From positions 2,852,001 to 2,916,000 of the forward strand of contig NZ_CP040077.1 of assembly GCF_005280735.1 (NCBI RefSeq): a stretch of DNA of 64,000 nucleotides. Reading direction: 5' to 3'. The notes below the pieces were generated by a model that worked only from the letters and a program-made list of their open reading frames with translations, was not told the DNA's origin and did no database searches. The stretch is from Trinickia violacea (GTDB taxonomy: Bacteria; Pseudomonadota; Gammaproteobacteria; Burkholderiales; Burkholderiaceae). How positions within the stretch are numbered: the stretch's first letter is position 1; every line of letters begins with the position of its first letter. Made by a program: the position numbers and the translations under genes. Positions 35,356 through 42,671 of this stretch are shown here, in pieces.

Positions 35356-36378
35356 TCAGTGACCTAAACCGCTCGCCGCGATTTGCTGCTCCACGAACTG
35401 CGCGAACAGCGCGTGCAAATGCGTGGCCGGATGAAGGTCGTCGGCGAACATGTACGTCTGATCCGCGTTGGCCGACACGTAGGTGGGCGGCGAGCAGAAC
35501 AATGACGTGTCATCGGGCGTTTTCGACGGGTCGCAGGCTTGGGCCGTGTTGGAAACGCTAAAGCCGTTGGCCTGAAAATTCGCGATGATCTGATTCACCC
35601 ACGTGTAGGAATCGATCTGAATGACCTTGCCTTGCAGGCCGTCGGCCTGCAAGGCAGCATTCAAGTCATTGTTGAACATCTGCGACTCCTGGGTCAGCGT
35701 CGCCCCGCCGTCGGGCTGAGCAAGGCCTTTCGGCGACAGCCCGACATTCGGCACATTGACCACGACAACATGCGTGGCGCCGCCCTGCACGATTTGTCCA
35801 ATGATTTGAGCGAGCGTGCTGGCAGCCGTCTGAACGGTTTGCGCCGCGGCCGGCAGCGCGCCCGCACGAAGCACGTCGTTCGCGCCGGCCCAGACCAGCA
35901 CCAGTTGACTCGCGTTGAAACTCCCGTGAGCAGCCAGATAGCTCGAAACCTGCTGATTGACCGGCATTTCGACATTGCCGATCACGTCAGTCAGAAAGTC
36001 ATTCTGACTGGCCGGCGTCGCGACCGTGGCGCCGCCTTCCGCATAGCCGAGACCGCCTTGCGCACTCAATTTATGGGTGATGTCGATCGTATAGGCCGCG
36101 CTTAGCGTGCCGCCGTAGTACTGTGCGACGTCCTGCGTCCACACTTGCCCCGGATTGGTCGTGAACCGCCCGCCTCCCACGGCGCTCGCGATCGGCGCGT
36201 AAGTCCCCACGTCCGACAAGCTATCGCCGAACGAAACGACTTGCAGACTGATGCCGCCCGCCGGCGCCGACCCGCCGCCACCGCTGCCCGAGCCACTCCC
36301 ATGCCCCCCGCAAGCGGTAAGCAGTGCAATCAGCACGGCAGAAATTGCCATGCCTGCCTTGTTATGGATTCCACGCAT
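35356..36378 (-). CDS. SGNH/GDSL esterase, lipoprotein
   Basis: A 340-residue exported esterase. A lipoprotein signal peptide ends L-L-T-A-C (Cys23), followed by a Gly/Ser-rich linker of about 20 residues that would lift the domain off the membrane. The GDSL block is V-V-S-F-G-D-S-L-S-D-V-G (nucleophile Ser53); W-A-G-A-N-D-V-L is block III, and D-D-L-H-P-A-T-H near the C-terminus supplies the Asp-His pair. It probably hydrolyses esters at the outer membrane or cell surface. CAGGGAGG lies upstream of ATG 36378. Convergent with the dienelactone hydrolase gene, 15 bases apart. Confidence 0.9.
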   Translation of the reverse strand: MRGIHNKAGMAISAVLIALLTACGGHGSGSGSGGGGSAPAGGISLQVVSFGDSLSDVGTYAPIASAVGGGRFTTNPGQVWTQDVAQYYGGTLSAAYTIDITHKLSAQGGLGYAEGGATVATPASQNDFLTDVIGNVEMPVNQQVSSYLAAHGSFNASQLVLVWAGANDVLRAGALPAAAQTVQTAASTLAQIIGQIVQGGATHVVVVNVPNVGLSPKGLAQPDGGATLTQESQMFNNDLNAALQADGLQGKVIQIDSYTWVNQIIANFQANGFSVSNTAQACDPSKTPDDTSLFCSPPTYVSANADQTYMFADDLHPATHLHALFAQFVEQQIAASGLGH

Positions 36379-36459
36379 CGCGCCTCCCTGCCGGTCGGCC
36401 GGAGCGCAGCGCGCGCTCCCGGCCTGTCGCCAGCCTGCTCAACGTTTTTTGGAAAGTCC

Positions 36460-36886
36460 TTACGAAATCGCGTATTCGCAACCCACACCGCAAACGGCAT
36501 GCCGGCAAGCCTCCACCAGTGCATCGAGCGTCGTCACGACCGAAGCCTCGCGTTCCTGAAACTCTCGGCCGAATTCGCTCTCGTTCGCCGCCAGTCCGAC
36601 GATCAAATGCGCCGTCGCGATGGCTTGCCTGGGATTTCAAATCGACGGCGAGATCCAGCCGCTCGATCAGATCGAGCGCCGCCTTCTTGACGTGCTTGAG
36701 TTGATCGGCGGTGATCTTGCCGCGCAGCAAGTCGTTGCGGGCGTAGCGCAGACCTTCGATCACCACCGTGTCGTAGTAGGCGGCGAGACCAAGGCTCGCA
36801 GACTGGAAGCGTCGGGCGGCGGATGCTTGCCGCCGAGGTGGCGGGAGGTGCGGCGCGCAGTCACGAAGGAACTCCGGTTTCACCAT
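36460..36886 (-). pseudogene. unrecognised gene with an internal frameshift
   Basis: Leftward from ATG 36886 the frame encodes a plausible helical protein (A-A-Y-Y-D-T-V-V-I-E-G-L-R-Y-A-R, then K-A-A-L-D-L-I-E-R-L) until about 36620, after which it becomes Arg-rich nonsense. In the next frame coding quality resumes (A-H-L-I-V-G-L-A-A-N-E-S-E-F-G-R-E-F-Q-E) and runs to a TAA at 36460, ending G-V-G-C-E-Y-A-I-S. A one-base shift near 36610-36630 explains this. The start overlaps the stop of the next upstream gene (ATGGTGA), so the two were coupled. Family not recognised. A sequencing error remains possible. Confidence 0.6.
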
Positions 36887-37323
36887 CGACCGCACGGCGA
36901 CACGATCAGCCCGGCAACATCCGTCACCACGAGAATGAGCACGAACAACAGGGTCGACATCAGGCTTGCGTGCGTGATGAACGCAACCCGGCGCAGCAGC
37001 ACGTGGTCCGAACGAGCGCCCGCTTCGCGCGCCACCGTCGCCGCGATCCGCCGGTTTCGCCATGCGAGCGCGGCGCCGCACACCCCCATGATCAAGCACA
37101 CGGCGGCGACCACGGCGGAAGTCGTCAGCGCGCCGTGCAGCCGGGGCTGCGGCAACGGTTTGTCATAGGCAAAGCAGCTTTGCGCCGCGAGCGCCTCGAC
37201 GATGGCGATTTGCAGGAACCACGCGAGCGGCGCGGCCAGCACGCCGAACAGCAACGCGGGCGCGCCGAGCGGATGACGTGCGCGGCGCGGCTCAGCGGCT
37301 GCTTGCGATTGCGAAGGCGGCAT
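36880..37323 (-). CDS. small membrane protein, possibly from an oxidase cluster
   Basis: A 147-residue protein from ATG 37323 with a strong AAGGAGGAG upstream. Three hydrophobic helices are visible (residues about 20-45, 63-85, 112-137) and it ends L-I-V-S-P-C-G-R-W. The pattern, with F-A/G-V-L-A-A-P-L-A-W-F-L-Q in helix one and a conserved S-P-C end, recalls small membrane proteins found in cytochrome oxidase gene sets, but no oxidase gene is intact nearby. Its start shares a base with the stop of an upstream frame and its stop overlaps the next gene, so it sits inside a former operon. Confidence 0.65.
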   Translation of the reverse strand: MPPSQSQAAAEPRRARHPLGAPALLFGVLAAPLAWFLQIAIVEALAAQSCFAYDKPLPQPRLHGALTTSAVVAAVCLIMGVCGAALAWRNRRIAATVAREAGARSDHVLLRRVAFITHASLMSTLLFVLILVVTDVAGLIVSPCGRW

Positions 37324-37481
37324 CAAGACTCCTCCTTGTCGGTTTCGGATGCTTCACCCGTCTGTTCGTCGGAATGGGGTCCACTCATCCGGTAACAGCC
37401 CGCAAGCAGCGTTCCCGACCTGCGTCCCCCATCGCGCGGGCGAGGAAGTTGTGCCACAGCAAATGCCCGTTCCCAGGCGCG
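37323..37481 (-). pseudogene. possible 3' remnant of a gene coupled to 36880-37323
   Basis: An open frame of 52 codons ends in a TGA whose last base is the first base of the next ATG (TGATG), the signature of coupled operon genes. Its last 30 residues (M-S-G-P-H-S-D-E-Q-T-G-E-A-S-E-T-D-K-E-E-S) are acidic and protein-like. There is no ATG near the beginning and an in-frame TGA at 37484, so only the tail of an older gene seems to remain. Weak evidence; the family is unknown. Confidence 0.3.
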
Positions 37482-37571
37482 TCAGACATTCATCGATCGT
37501 GCGCGCGGCAGGCTACGCGCAAGTTGCTGACGGTCCATTGATCGCCGCTCGGTCCGTCGCGAAGGCTGCAA

Positions 37572-37603
37572 TCCGGAAAGATCGACGCCACGATCTTTCC
37601 GGA
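37572..37603. repeat. perfect 13-bp inverted repeat
   Basis: TCCGGAAAGATCG at 37572-37584 and its exact reverse complement at 37591-37603, separated by six bases, can form a very stable hairpin. No T-run follows on either strand, so it is not a standard intrinsic terminator. It lies in a gene-poor, decayed stretch. Confidence 0.7.
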
Positions 37604-37735
37604 CTCGGGGCACCGTCATCGTCCAGCGACGCCCATCACCAGCAAGAATTGAATCCCATACGTCGACACGCGTATCGCCACCCGCCGCCGCCTTTCCCTG
37701 TCCCCTTCCACTCGCAAGCATGGTGCCCGTCCGGC

Positions 37736-37861
37736 CTACCTCCTCATGCTTTCCAGCAAACCTTCGAGCCAATCCGCCATATCGTCCGCGCGCTCCTCTT
37801 CGGCCGCGAGAATGCTCTCCATCACGCGGCGCGACCGATAGTCGCACCGCGTGGCCGGACT
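37736..37861 (-). pseudogene. 3' remnant of a ferritin-like (bacterioferritin-type) gene
   Basis: A 41-codon open frame read leftward ends at TAG 37736 and contains V-M-E-S-I-L-A-A-E-E-E-R-A-D-D-M-A-D-W-L-E. This matches the last helix of bacterioferritin/Dps-like four-helix proteins, where E-E-x-H-A-D-D/W supplies ferroxidase ligands (here Arg replaces the His). A stop at 37862-37864 closes the frame upstream and no start codon or upstream helices are seen. It is most simply a truncated gene end. Confidence 0.5.
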
Positions 37862-37989
37862 TCAACCTCGCCAACGGACGGCGATCGGCGCGAGGCATAG
37901 CGGAGCGACGTGTGCACACGGCATGTGTCGGCTCGCGCGATGACATCACCGCGAATAGGGATACGACCATCGAAAATCTTCAGCGCCTT

Positions 37990-38012
37990 AAGATTCTTGA
38001 GAAATGAATCTT
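37990..38012. promoter_or_regulatory. NsrR-like operator upstream of nnrS
   Basis: A 23-bp dyad reads AAGATTCTTGA-G-AAATGAATCTT. The right half read in reverse, AAGATTCATTT, differs from the NsrR half-site AAGATGYATTT by one or two bases, and the 11-1-11 layout is the NsrR layout. NsrR is the nitric-oxide-sensing Rrf2 repressor. The site ends 16 bases before the nnrS start, an ideal place for repression. No nsrR gene is in the window. Confidence 0.6.
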
Positions 38013-38028
38013 TTATTGGAGCGGCGCG

Positions 38029-39234
38029 ATGAAGATCGGTGAGCCAAGGCCCAGTGCGATGAATTCTTCGTTGGAGTCAAACGCGATGCCTGTTCTTCGG
38101 CTCGGGTTTCGTCCTTTCTATCTGGGCGGCGCGGCCTTTGGACTCGTTGCGGTCACGCTGTGGCTAGCCGCTTTGCATGGCATCCCGATCGCCGGCCGTT
38201 CGCCGATGATGAACGGCATGATCTGGCATGTGCACGAAATGCTCTTCGGTTTCGTGGCCGCGATCCTCGTAGGATTCCTCCTCACAGCGGTGCGCGCGTG
38301 GACCTCGCTCGAGACGCCGCGCGGCATCTCGCTCGCGAGCCTGTGGTTGCTCTGGGCGGCCGGCCGGGTGCTGGTCTGGTCCGGCCCGGAACCTGTCGGC
38401 GCGGTGATCGATAGCGTCTTTCTGCCCGTCGTCGCGTGGGTGCTGTTTCGCGTGCTGCTTGCCGCCGGCAACCGCCGCAACATGTTCCTGCCGGCAGCGT
38501 TGGCTGTGCTTGGATTGATGAATGTCCTATTTCACTGGTGGACGTGGCACGGACGCATGGACCTTGCGCTGCGTATCGCGTACGCGGCAACGGGGCTCGT
38601 CATCATGTTCGTCGCGGTGATCGGCGGACGCGTCATACCGATGTTCACCAAGAACGCCATACCTGGCTTCTCCGTGAAGCACTGGAAGATCATCGAAGCG
38701 CTCGCGACGCCAACCGTCGTGCTCGCGCTATTCGCGGATGCGCTCGATGCGCCGTCTTTTGTCGTTATCGGCTGCGCAAGCGCTGCGGCAATCGTGCACG
38801 CGACGAGAATCGCAGGATGGCGTTCATGGCGAGTGGGCGCACGCCCACTCCTCTGGATTCTTCACGTTGCCTACTTGTGGATTCCGATCGGCTTCGCGCT
38901 GCTCGCGTTGTCCGCGTGGGGCGGAATCTCTCACTCGCTAGCGATACACGCGCTAACCGTAGGCGCGATCGGATGTGCGATCGTCGCGATGATCACGCGC
39001 ACCGCACTTGGACACACCGGGCGTCCGCTCGTCGCGGGACGCGTCGAGGTCGCGAGCTACTGCCTGATGATCGCCGGCGCACTCCTGCGCGTATTCGGCC
39101 CCTGGTTCGACGCCGACGCGAGCGGTGCCTGGCTGTTGGCAGCGGGAATCGCATGGTGCGCGGCGCTGCTCGTCTATTTGATCAAGTACGTTCCGTTCCT
39201 GACCTCCGCGCGCATTGACGGAAAAGCGGGCTGA
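38029..39234 (+). CDS. nnrS: NnrS family membrane protein
   Basis: A 401-residue protein with 12 predicted membrane helices. NnrS marks are R-L-G-F-R-P-F-Y-L-G-G, W-H-V-H-E-M-L-F-G-F (haem-ligand His candidates), G-G-R-V-I-P-M-F-T-K-N and T-R-T-A-L-G-H-T-G-R near residue 320. NnrS is a haem and copper protein that protects against nitrosative stress and prevents formation of iron-dinitrosyl complexes. GGAG lies seven bases before ATG 38029; a later ATG would shorten the tail before R-L-G-F-R. The NsrR-like dyad just upstream fits NO control. Confidence 0.93.
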   Translation: MKIGEPRPSAMNSSLESNAMPVLRLGFRPFYLGGAAFGLVAVTLWLAALHGIPIAGRSPMMNGMIWHVHEMLFGFVAAILVGFLLTAVRAWTSLETPRGISLASLWLLWAAGRVLVWSGPEPVGAVIDSVFLPVVAWVLFRVLLAAGNRRNMFLPAALAVLGLMNVLFHWWTWHGRMDLALRIAYAATGLVIMFVAVIGGRVIPMFTKNAIPGFSVKHWKIIEALATPTVVLALFADALDAPSFVVIGCASAAAIVHATRIAGWRSWRVGARPLLWILHVAYLWIPIGFALLALSAWGGISHSLAIHALTVGAIGCAIVAMITRTALGHTGRPLVAGRVEVASYCLMIAGALLRVFGPWFDADASGAWLLAAGIAWCAALLVYLIKYVPFLTSARIDGKAG

Positions 39235-39253
39235 CCTGCTCCGCCACATTCCA

Positions 39254-39810
39254 TCACAGACGATATTTTGCAAACAGGCTCACGACGTTGGCGGCTGGGT
39301 GGATATTTTCATGCTTGAACGTTGCCGCGAGGAGTGCATCGATCGAGCCCGAAGCTATCCCGTTCCACACAACCCTTCCGTCCTGCCGGACCTTTCGGCC
39401 CGACATGTAAAGAGCGTACTTCTCGTTCGAGATGATCAACTCTATCGCAATCAGCAATGAGCTAACCGATAAGCTTCGAACCTGTGCTTCCTGTAATTCG
39501 TCGAGCGCCACCGGCAACGACGGTGTCCTTTTTCAATCCAGCAGGAATAGCGCGTTACTGCCGTTCGCTAAGCACCATTCGGGAGTCTTTGTGCCTAGCC
39601 TGGCTTCGAAAAATTCTTGAACGGCTTCACATCTTCGAAGCTTCTTGTACGCCCAGATCGCCATTGTGAGGTCCGGCAGTTTCGGCCGGCGGAAGTGTGT
39701 TGCATCGACCGGTTGAATCCACACTCAGCGAGGCGCTCGTAGTCCGCGCCACGCGAAAGCGACGCAGTGGGAATCAGTTCTTTGGCTGGCTGTAAATTCA
39801 ATGCAGTCAT
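39254..39810 (-). pseudogene. unrecognised gene broken by a frameshift and a nonsense codon
   Basis: Read leftward, three pieces join. From ATG 39810 a frame runs M-T-A-L-N-L-Q-P-A-K-E-L-I-P and R-G-A-D-Y-E-R-L-A-E-C. Near 39720 a one-base shift moves coding to W-I-Q-P-V-D-A-T-H-F, then L-T-M-A-I-W-A-Y-K-K-L to F-L-L-D and a TGA at 39535-39533. In the same frame, without interruption, coding continues as S-L-P-V-A-L-D-E-L-Q-E-A-Q-V-R-S to a stop at 39254. An intact gene would give a protein of about 185 residues. No family was recognised. Confidence 0.55.
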
Positions 39811-39823
39811 CTGAGCGACAGGT

Positions 39824-40050
39824 TCATGCCGCCCTCCGCCCGTAGCAGCAAAGACTCGCTTTCGCCCCGCTCGCGGACGACTCGTCGTTCAAGCGCGCGT
39901 ACAACTGGAATTTTCCGGTGTGCCACGGACCATGCGATAGGAGCGAAGCAGGCCCTCGTACCGATACCGACATTTCTGCAGTACCCGTGCCGAGCTCGCG
40001 TTGGTCTCAAGCACGGCTCCTTGAACTCGAACGAATCTAAGTGCTAAAAA
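39824..40050 (-). pseudogene. C-terminal remnant of a RimJ/RimL-type GNAT acetyltransferase
   Basis: Read leftward, the frame contains V-L-E-T-N-A-S-S-A-R-V-L-Q-K-C-R-Y-R-Y-E-G-L and S-Y-R-M-V-R-G-T-P-E-N, the standard C-terminal motif of ribosomal-protein-type N-acetyltransferases (N-x-A-S-x-R-V-L-E-K...G-F/Y). A one-base shift near 39910 is needed to reach the usual ending F-Q-L-Y-A-R-L-N-D-E-S. The N-terminal two thirds of the domain are absent upstream. It is therefore a frameshifted gene end. Confidence 0.6.
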
Positions 40051-40550
40051 CGAACACTCCGTTACCGCCTTGAGCCTTTTCGCTGATCAGAATTCGGAAA
40101 ATAAGCGACTCGCTTGGGATGTTGTAAATATCTCTAAGCATCAGGTTATACGTGGCCATATCTTAAGAAGACAATGCTGATCTATAAACATCATGTTCAG
40201 ATATAAATAGGCGCGGCAGCGCTGCATTCTGGCTGCGCTGGTTCTTGATTGATGACGTATTCAGACATGGCGTGCGCCTCAGATCGGCCCGCCCCGCCGG
40301 TCAAGGCTTACATAGCCTCCGCACCGGCAGGGTGACGGCAAGGCGTTGCCTCAATGTGCAGGCTAAATAAACATACAAATGAAAAATGCACTCCGCATAT
40401 TGCAATTGAAAATTGTGCGGCTATGATGACGTCTTCGTAAGGATTTCCTGACTGACCGCTTTGCAAAGACAAAGGAAATATTTGCCGCCATTCGCCGCGA
40501 AGACGGTAATTAATGCTCGCGGCGCAGACAGACTAAATCGAGGAGACAAT
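40051..40550. promoter_or_regulatory. AT-rich intergenic region with a likely promoter
   Basis: This 500-base stretch has markedly lower GC than its surroundings and no supported gene. TTGCAA at 40400-40405 and TATGAT at 40422-40427, 16 bases apart, form a good sigma70-type promoter for the small gene at 40551. Upstream, 40120-40220 holds further AT-rich tracts (for example tgatctataaacatc) that could bind a nucleoid protein such as H-NS or Bv3F-like silencers; that is conjecture. Confidence 0.4.
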
Positions 40551-40748
40551 ATGCTGAGTCCCCATGAATTCGCCACCTTAATGCTCATCAAGGATGCGCC
40601 GGATCAGATTGGACTGGGCCGCGCCGAGCTCGACACGCTGCTGGAACGTCAGCTCATCTCACTGGAACGCCTCGCGTCGGGCCACCGACGTCCTCATGTC
40701 ACAAGCGAAGGCGCTTCCATTCTCAAGGCCGTCGCGCGTAGGCGCTAG
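40551..40748 (+). CDS. small conserved-looking cytosolic protein, 65 residues
   Basis: Starts at ATG 40551 after a perfect AGGAGA. It encodes a compact helical protein: L-S-P-H-E-F-A-T-L-M-L-I-K-D-A, then R-A-E-L-D-T-L-L-E-R-Q-L-I and a basic C-terminus with T-S-E-G-A-S-I-L-K-A-V. The middle to C-terminal half has a winged-helix-like feel (D-x-L-L-E-R-Q-L-I-S-L-E...T-x-E-G). I recall similar short proteins near phasins in Burkholderia but cannot name a family. It precedes phaP by about 240 bases. Confidence 0.75.
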   Translation: MLSPHEFATLMLIKDAPDQIGLGRAELDTLLERQLISLERLASGHRRPHVTSEGASILKAVARRR

Positions 40749-40990
40749 GGCATTGCGGCGCGTGTCGCTGGAGCACGTGGCGAACGAGCTGAAGAAGAAG
40801 TATGCGAAGTCGCTTTTGTTGGACTTTAATGTGTAGTGCCTCTTGCTGTAACGACCCTCCGAAGTATTCGCGACGCATGCTGCCTGGCAGGCGTCCTTGC
40901 GCTTCGGTTCATCCATCATCGCCATTCGCCGTGCGACATCCGGTCGATCGGGGTTTCGTACGGCGGACTGCATCCTGAGGAATTTCAATA

Positions 40991-41566
40991 ATGGCTCTAT
41001 CGAGTCCCGAGCAAATCGCCGCATCGCAGAAGGCCAGCCTCGACGCATTCTTCGGATTGACCGGCAAGGTCTTTGAAGGTGTCGAAAAACTGGTTGCGCT
41101 GAACCTGCAGGCCGTCAGGTCCACGCTGGCGGAATCGCAGGAGAACCTGACGAAGACGCCCGGCGCAACAGACCCGCAGCAGTGGTTCACGCTGCAAGCC
41201 GGTTTCACCGCGCCTTTCGCGGAGAAATCACTGTCATACGGCCGTCAACTCTTCGAGATCGCGTCAACTACGCAGGCTGAGGTCGCGCAACTCGCACAGA
41301 CGCAGTACGAACGGTATAACGCACGCATGCAGGAATTCATCGAGGAAGCGACGAAGAGTGCTCCCGCGGGTTCCGAAGCGGCGATCGCCGCATGGAAGTC
41401 CGCGATCAGCGCCACCACCACGCTGTGCGAATCGCTGCAGAAGACGGGGCAGCAGGCCGTGGAAATGGCCGGGACTAATCTCGAAGCCGTCACGGCCTCA
41501 GCGTCCAGGGCCGCCAAACGTGGTGCCACCGAGTCGGCTGCAGTAGCCGCGAGCGCGAAGCAATAA
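40991..41566 (+). CDS. phaP: phasin (polyhydroxyalkanoate granule protein)
   Basis: A 191-residue phasin of the TIGR01841/Phasin_2 type. Its N-terminal half carries S-L-D-A-F-F-G-L-T-G-K-V-F-E-G-V-E-K-L and L-N-L-Q-A-V-R-S-T-L-A-E-S, and L-Q-A-G-F-T-A-P follows near residue 72, all typical of Ralstonia PhaP1 relatives. The C-terminus is Ala/Lys-rich and low in complexity. GAGG lies ten bases before ATG 40991. It is followed by phaB, so this pair serves PHB synthesis: phaB makes the monomer precursor, PhaP coats granules. Confidence 0.92.
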   Translation: MALSSPEQIAASQKASLDAFFGLTGKVFEGVEKLVALNLQAVRSTLAESQENLTKTPGATDPQQWFTLQAGFTAPFAEKSLSYGRQLFEIASTTQAEVAQLAQTQYERYNARMQEFIEEATKSAPAGSEAAIAAWKSAISATTTLCESLQKTGQQAVEMAGTNLEAVTASASRAAKRGATESAAVAASAKQ

Positions 41567-41572
41567 TGCTCA

Positions 41573-41592
41573 CGCGGGCAGCAATGCCCGCG
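41573..41592. terminator. GC-rich hairpin between phaP and phaB
   Basis: CGCGGGCA-GCAA-TGCCCGCG forms a perfect 8-bp stem with a GNRA-type tetraloop six bases after the phaP stop. No U-run follows (caatcggttcc), so it may work as a 3' stabilising hairpin or weak attenuator instead of a full terminator. Confidence 0.45.
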
Positions 41593-41730
41593 CAATCGGT
41601 TCCATACTTATATGTAGGATTCCTTTTATTTACTTCGGTTAAGGGTCCGGCATTTCAATGCTTCCAATTTTTGACTGAAGGCAGTGTTGCTCCCGACGGG
41701 CACGCCGCCGGCATTTGTGAGGACGATTCG

Positions 41731-42474
41731 ATGGCAAAGCAGATCGCGGTAGTAACGGGTGGCATGGGTGGACTGGGCGAGGCGATCAGCATCAAGTTGC
41801 ATGACGCCGGTTATACGGTCGTAGTCACCTATTCGCCCCGCAACACCGGGGCGAATGCGTGGCTTGCACGCACGGAAGCCGAGGGACGACAGTTCCGCGC
41901 GTATGCGGTCGACGTCGCCGACTACGACTCGTGCGAAACATGCACGGCGCAGATCAAAGCGGAAGTCGGACCCGTCGACATCCTGGTCAACAACGCCGGC
42001 ATCACGCGCGACGCCAGCTTCAAAAAACTGGACAAGGTCAATTGGGACGCGGTAATCCGCACCAACCTCGATTCGGTGTTCAACATGACGAAGCCCGTGT
42101 GCGACAGCATGGTCGAGCGCGGCTGGGGCCGCATCATCAACGTGTCATCGATCATCGGCTCCAAGGGTGGGTTCGGCCAGACCAACTATGCTGCGGCAAA
42201 GGCCGGCATGCATGGATTCACGAAATCGCTGGCGCTCGAGGTGGCGAAAAAAGGCGTCACCGTCAACACGATCTCGCCCGGCTATATCGCGACGAAGATG
42301 GTGATGGCGGTGCCCGAGGACATCCGCGAGACAAAGATCATTCCGCAGATTCCGGTCGGCCGGCTCGGGCACCCAGACGAAGTTGCCGCACTCGTGCTGT
42401 ACCTGTGTTCGCGTGAAGCGGGCTTCGTGACCGGCGCCAATATTGCGATCAACGGAGGGCAACACCTGCAGTGA
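41731..42474 (+). CDS. phaB: acetoacetyl-CoA reductase
   Basis: A 247-residue short-chain dehydrogenase that reduces acetoacetyl-CoA to (R)-3-hydroxybutyryl-CoA with NADPH for polyhydroxybutyrate. The cofactor loop is T-G-G-M-G-G-L-G at residues 9-16, N-N-A-G-I-T-R-D follows, and the catalytic set is S-S-I-I-G...Y-A-A-A-K. The family-specific R-x-x-G-F-G-Q-T-N-Y and P-G-Y-I-A-T-K-M are as in Ralstonia PhaB. Start ATG 41731 after TGAGGA; an ORF start 165 bases earlier was rejected. phaA and phaC are not in the window. Confidence 0.93.
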   Translation: MAKQIAVVTGGMGGLGEAISIKLHDAGYTVVVTYSPRNTGANAWLARTEAEGRQFRAYAVDVADYDSCETCTAQIKAEVGPVDILVNNAGITRDASFKKLDKVNWDAVIRTNLDSVFNMTKPVCDSMVERGWGRIINVSSIIGSKGGFGQTNYAAAKAGMHGFTKSLALEVAKKGVTVNTISPGYIATKMVMAVPEDIRETKIIPQIPVGRLGHPDEVAALVLYLCSREAGFVTGANIAINGGQHLQ

Positions 42475-42490
42475 ACCCGAGAGATCAGCA

Positions 42491-42646
42491 ATGGAGGTTC
42501 CGATAAGTGAAGCCATGGCGATCGTCGTAGGTTCATTCGTGCTGGTGACGGCGACAGTGTTCGTCGCCGCTCACTATCACCAGGAGCAGATGCGCCGAAA
42601 ACTGTTCAAACGGCTGGATCACCCGGGAGGCGTCACCATCATATAG
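42491..42646 (+). CDS. small single-span membrane protein, 51 residues
   Basis: ATG 42491 starts 16 bases after the phaB stop with GAGAG upstream. One strong transmembrane helix (residues 9-28: A-I-V-V-G-S-F-V-L-V-T-A-T-V-F-V-A) is followed by a basic cytosolic tail with H-Y-H-Q-E-Q-M-R-R-K. Family not recognised. Position between phaB and rdgC suggests co-transcription with phaB. An internal ATG at 42515 is a possible alternative start. Confidence 0.5.
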   Translation: MEVPISEAMAIVVGSFVLVTATVFVAAHYHQEQMRRKLFKRLDHPGGVTII

Positions 42647-42671
42647 AATGCTGCGCTTTGCCTGTACTCCC

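Noticed and set aside
36362..37099. 245-residue minus-strand frame as one intact gene
   Set aside because: Its first part is antisense-like overlap with the coupled membrane protein gene and its last part is Arg-rich nonsense; the real gene starts at 36886 and shifts frame near 36620.
40240..40270. FNR-like box (ttgattgatgacg) upstream of the phasin region
   Set aside because: Only one half-site fits TTGAT-N4-ATCAA; the second half is absent.
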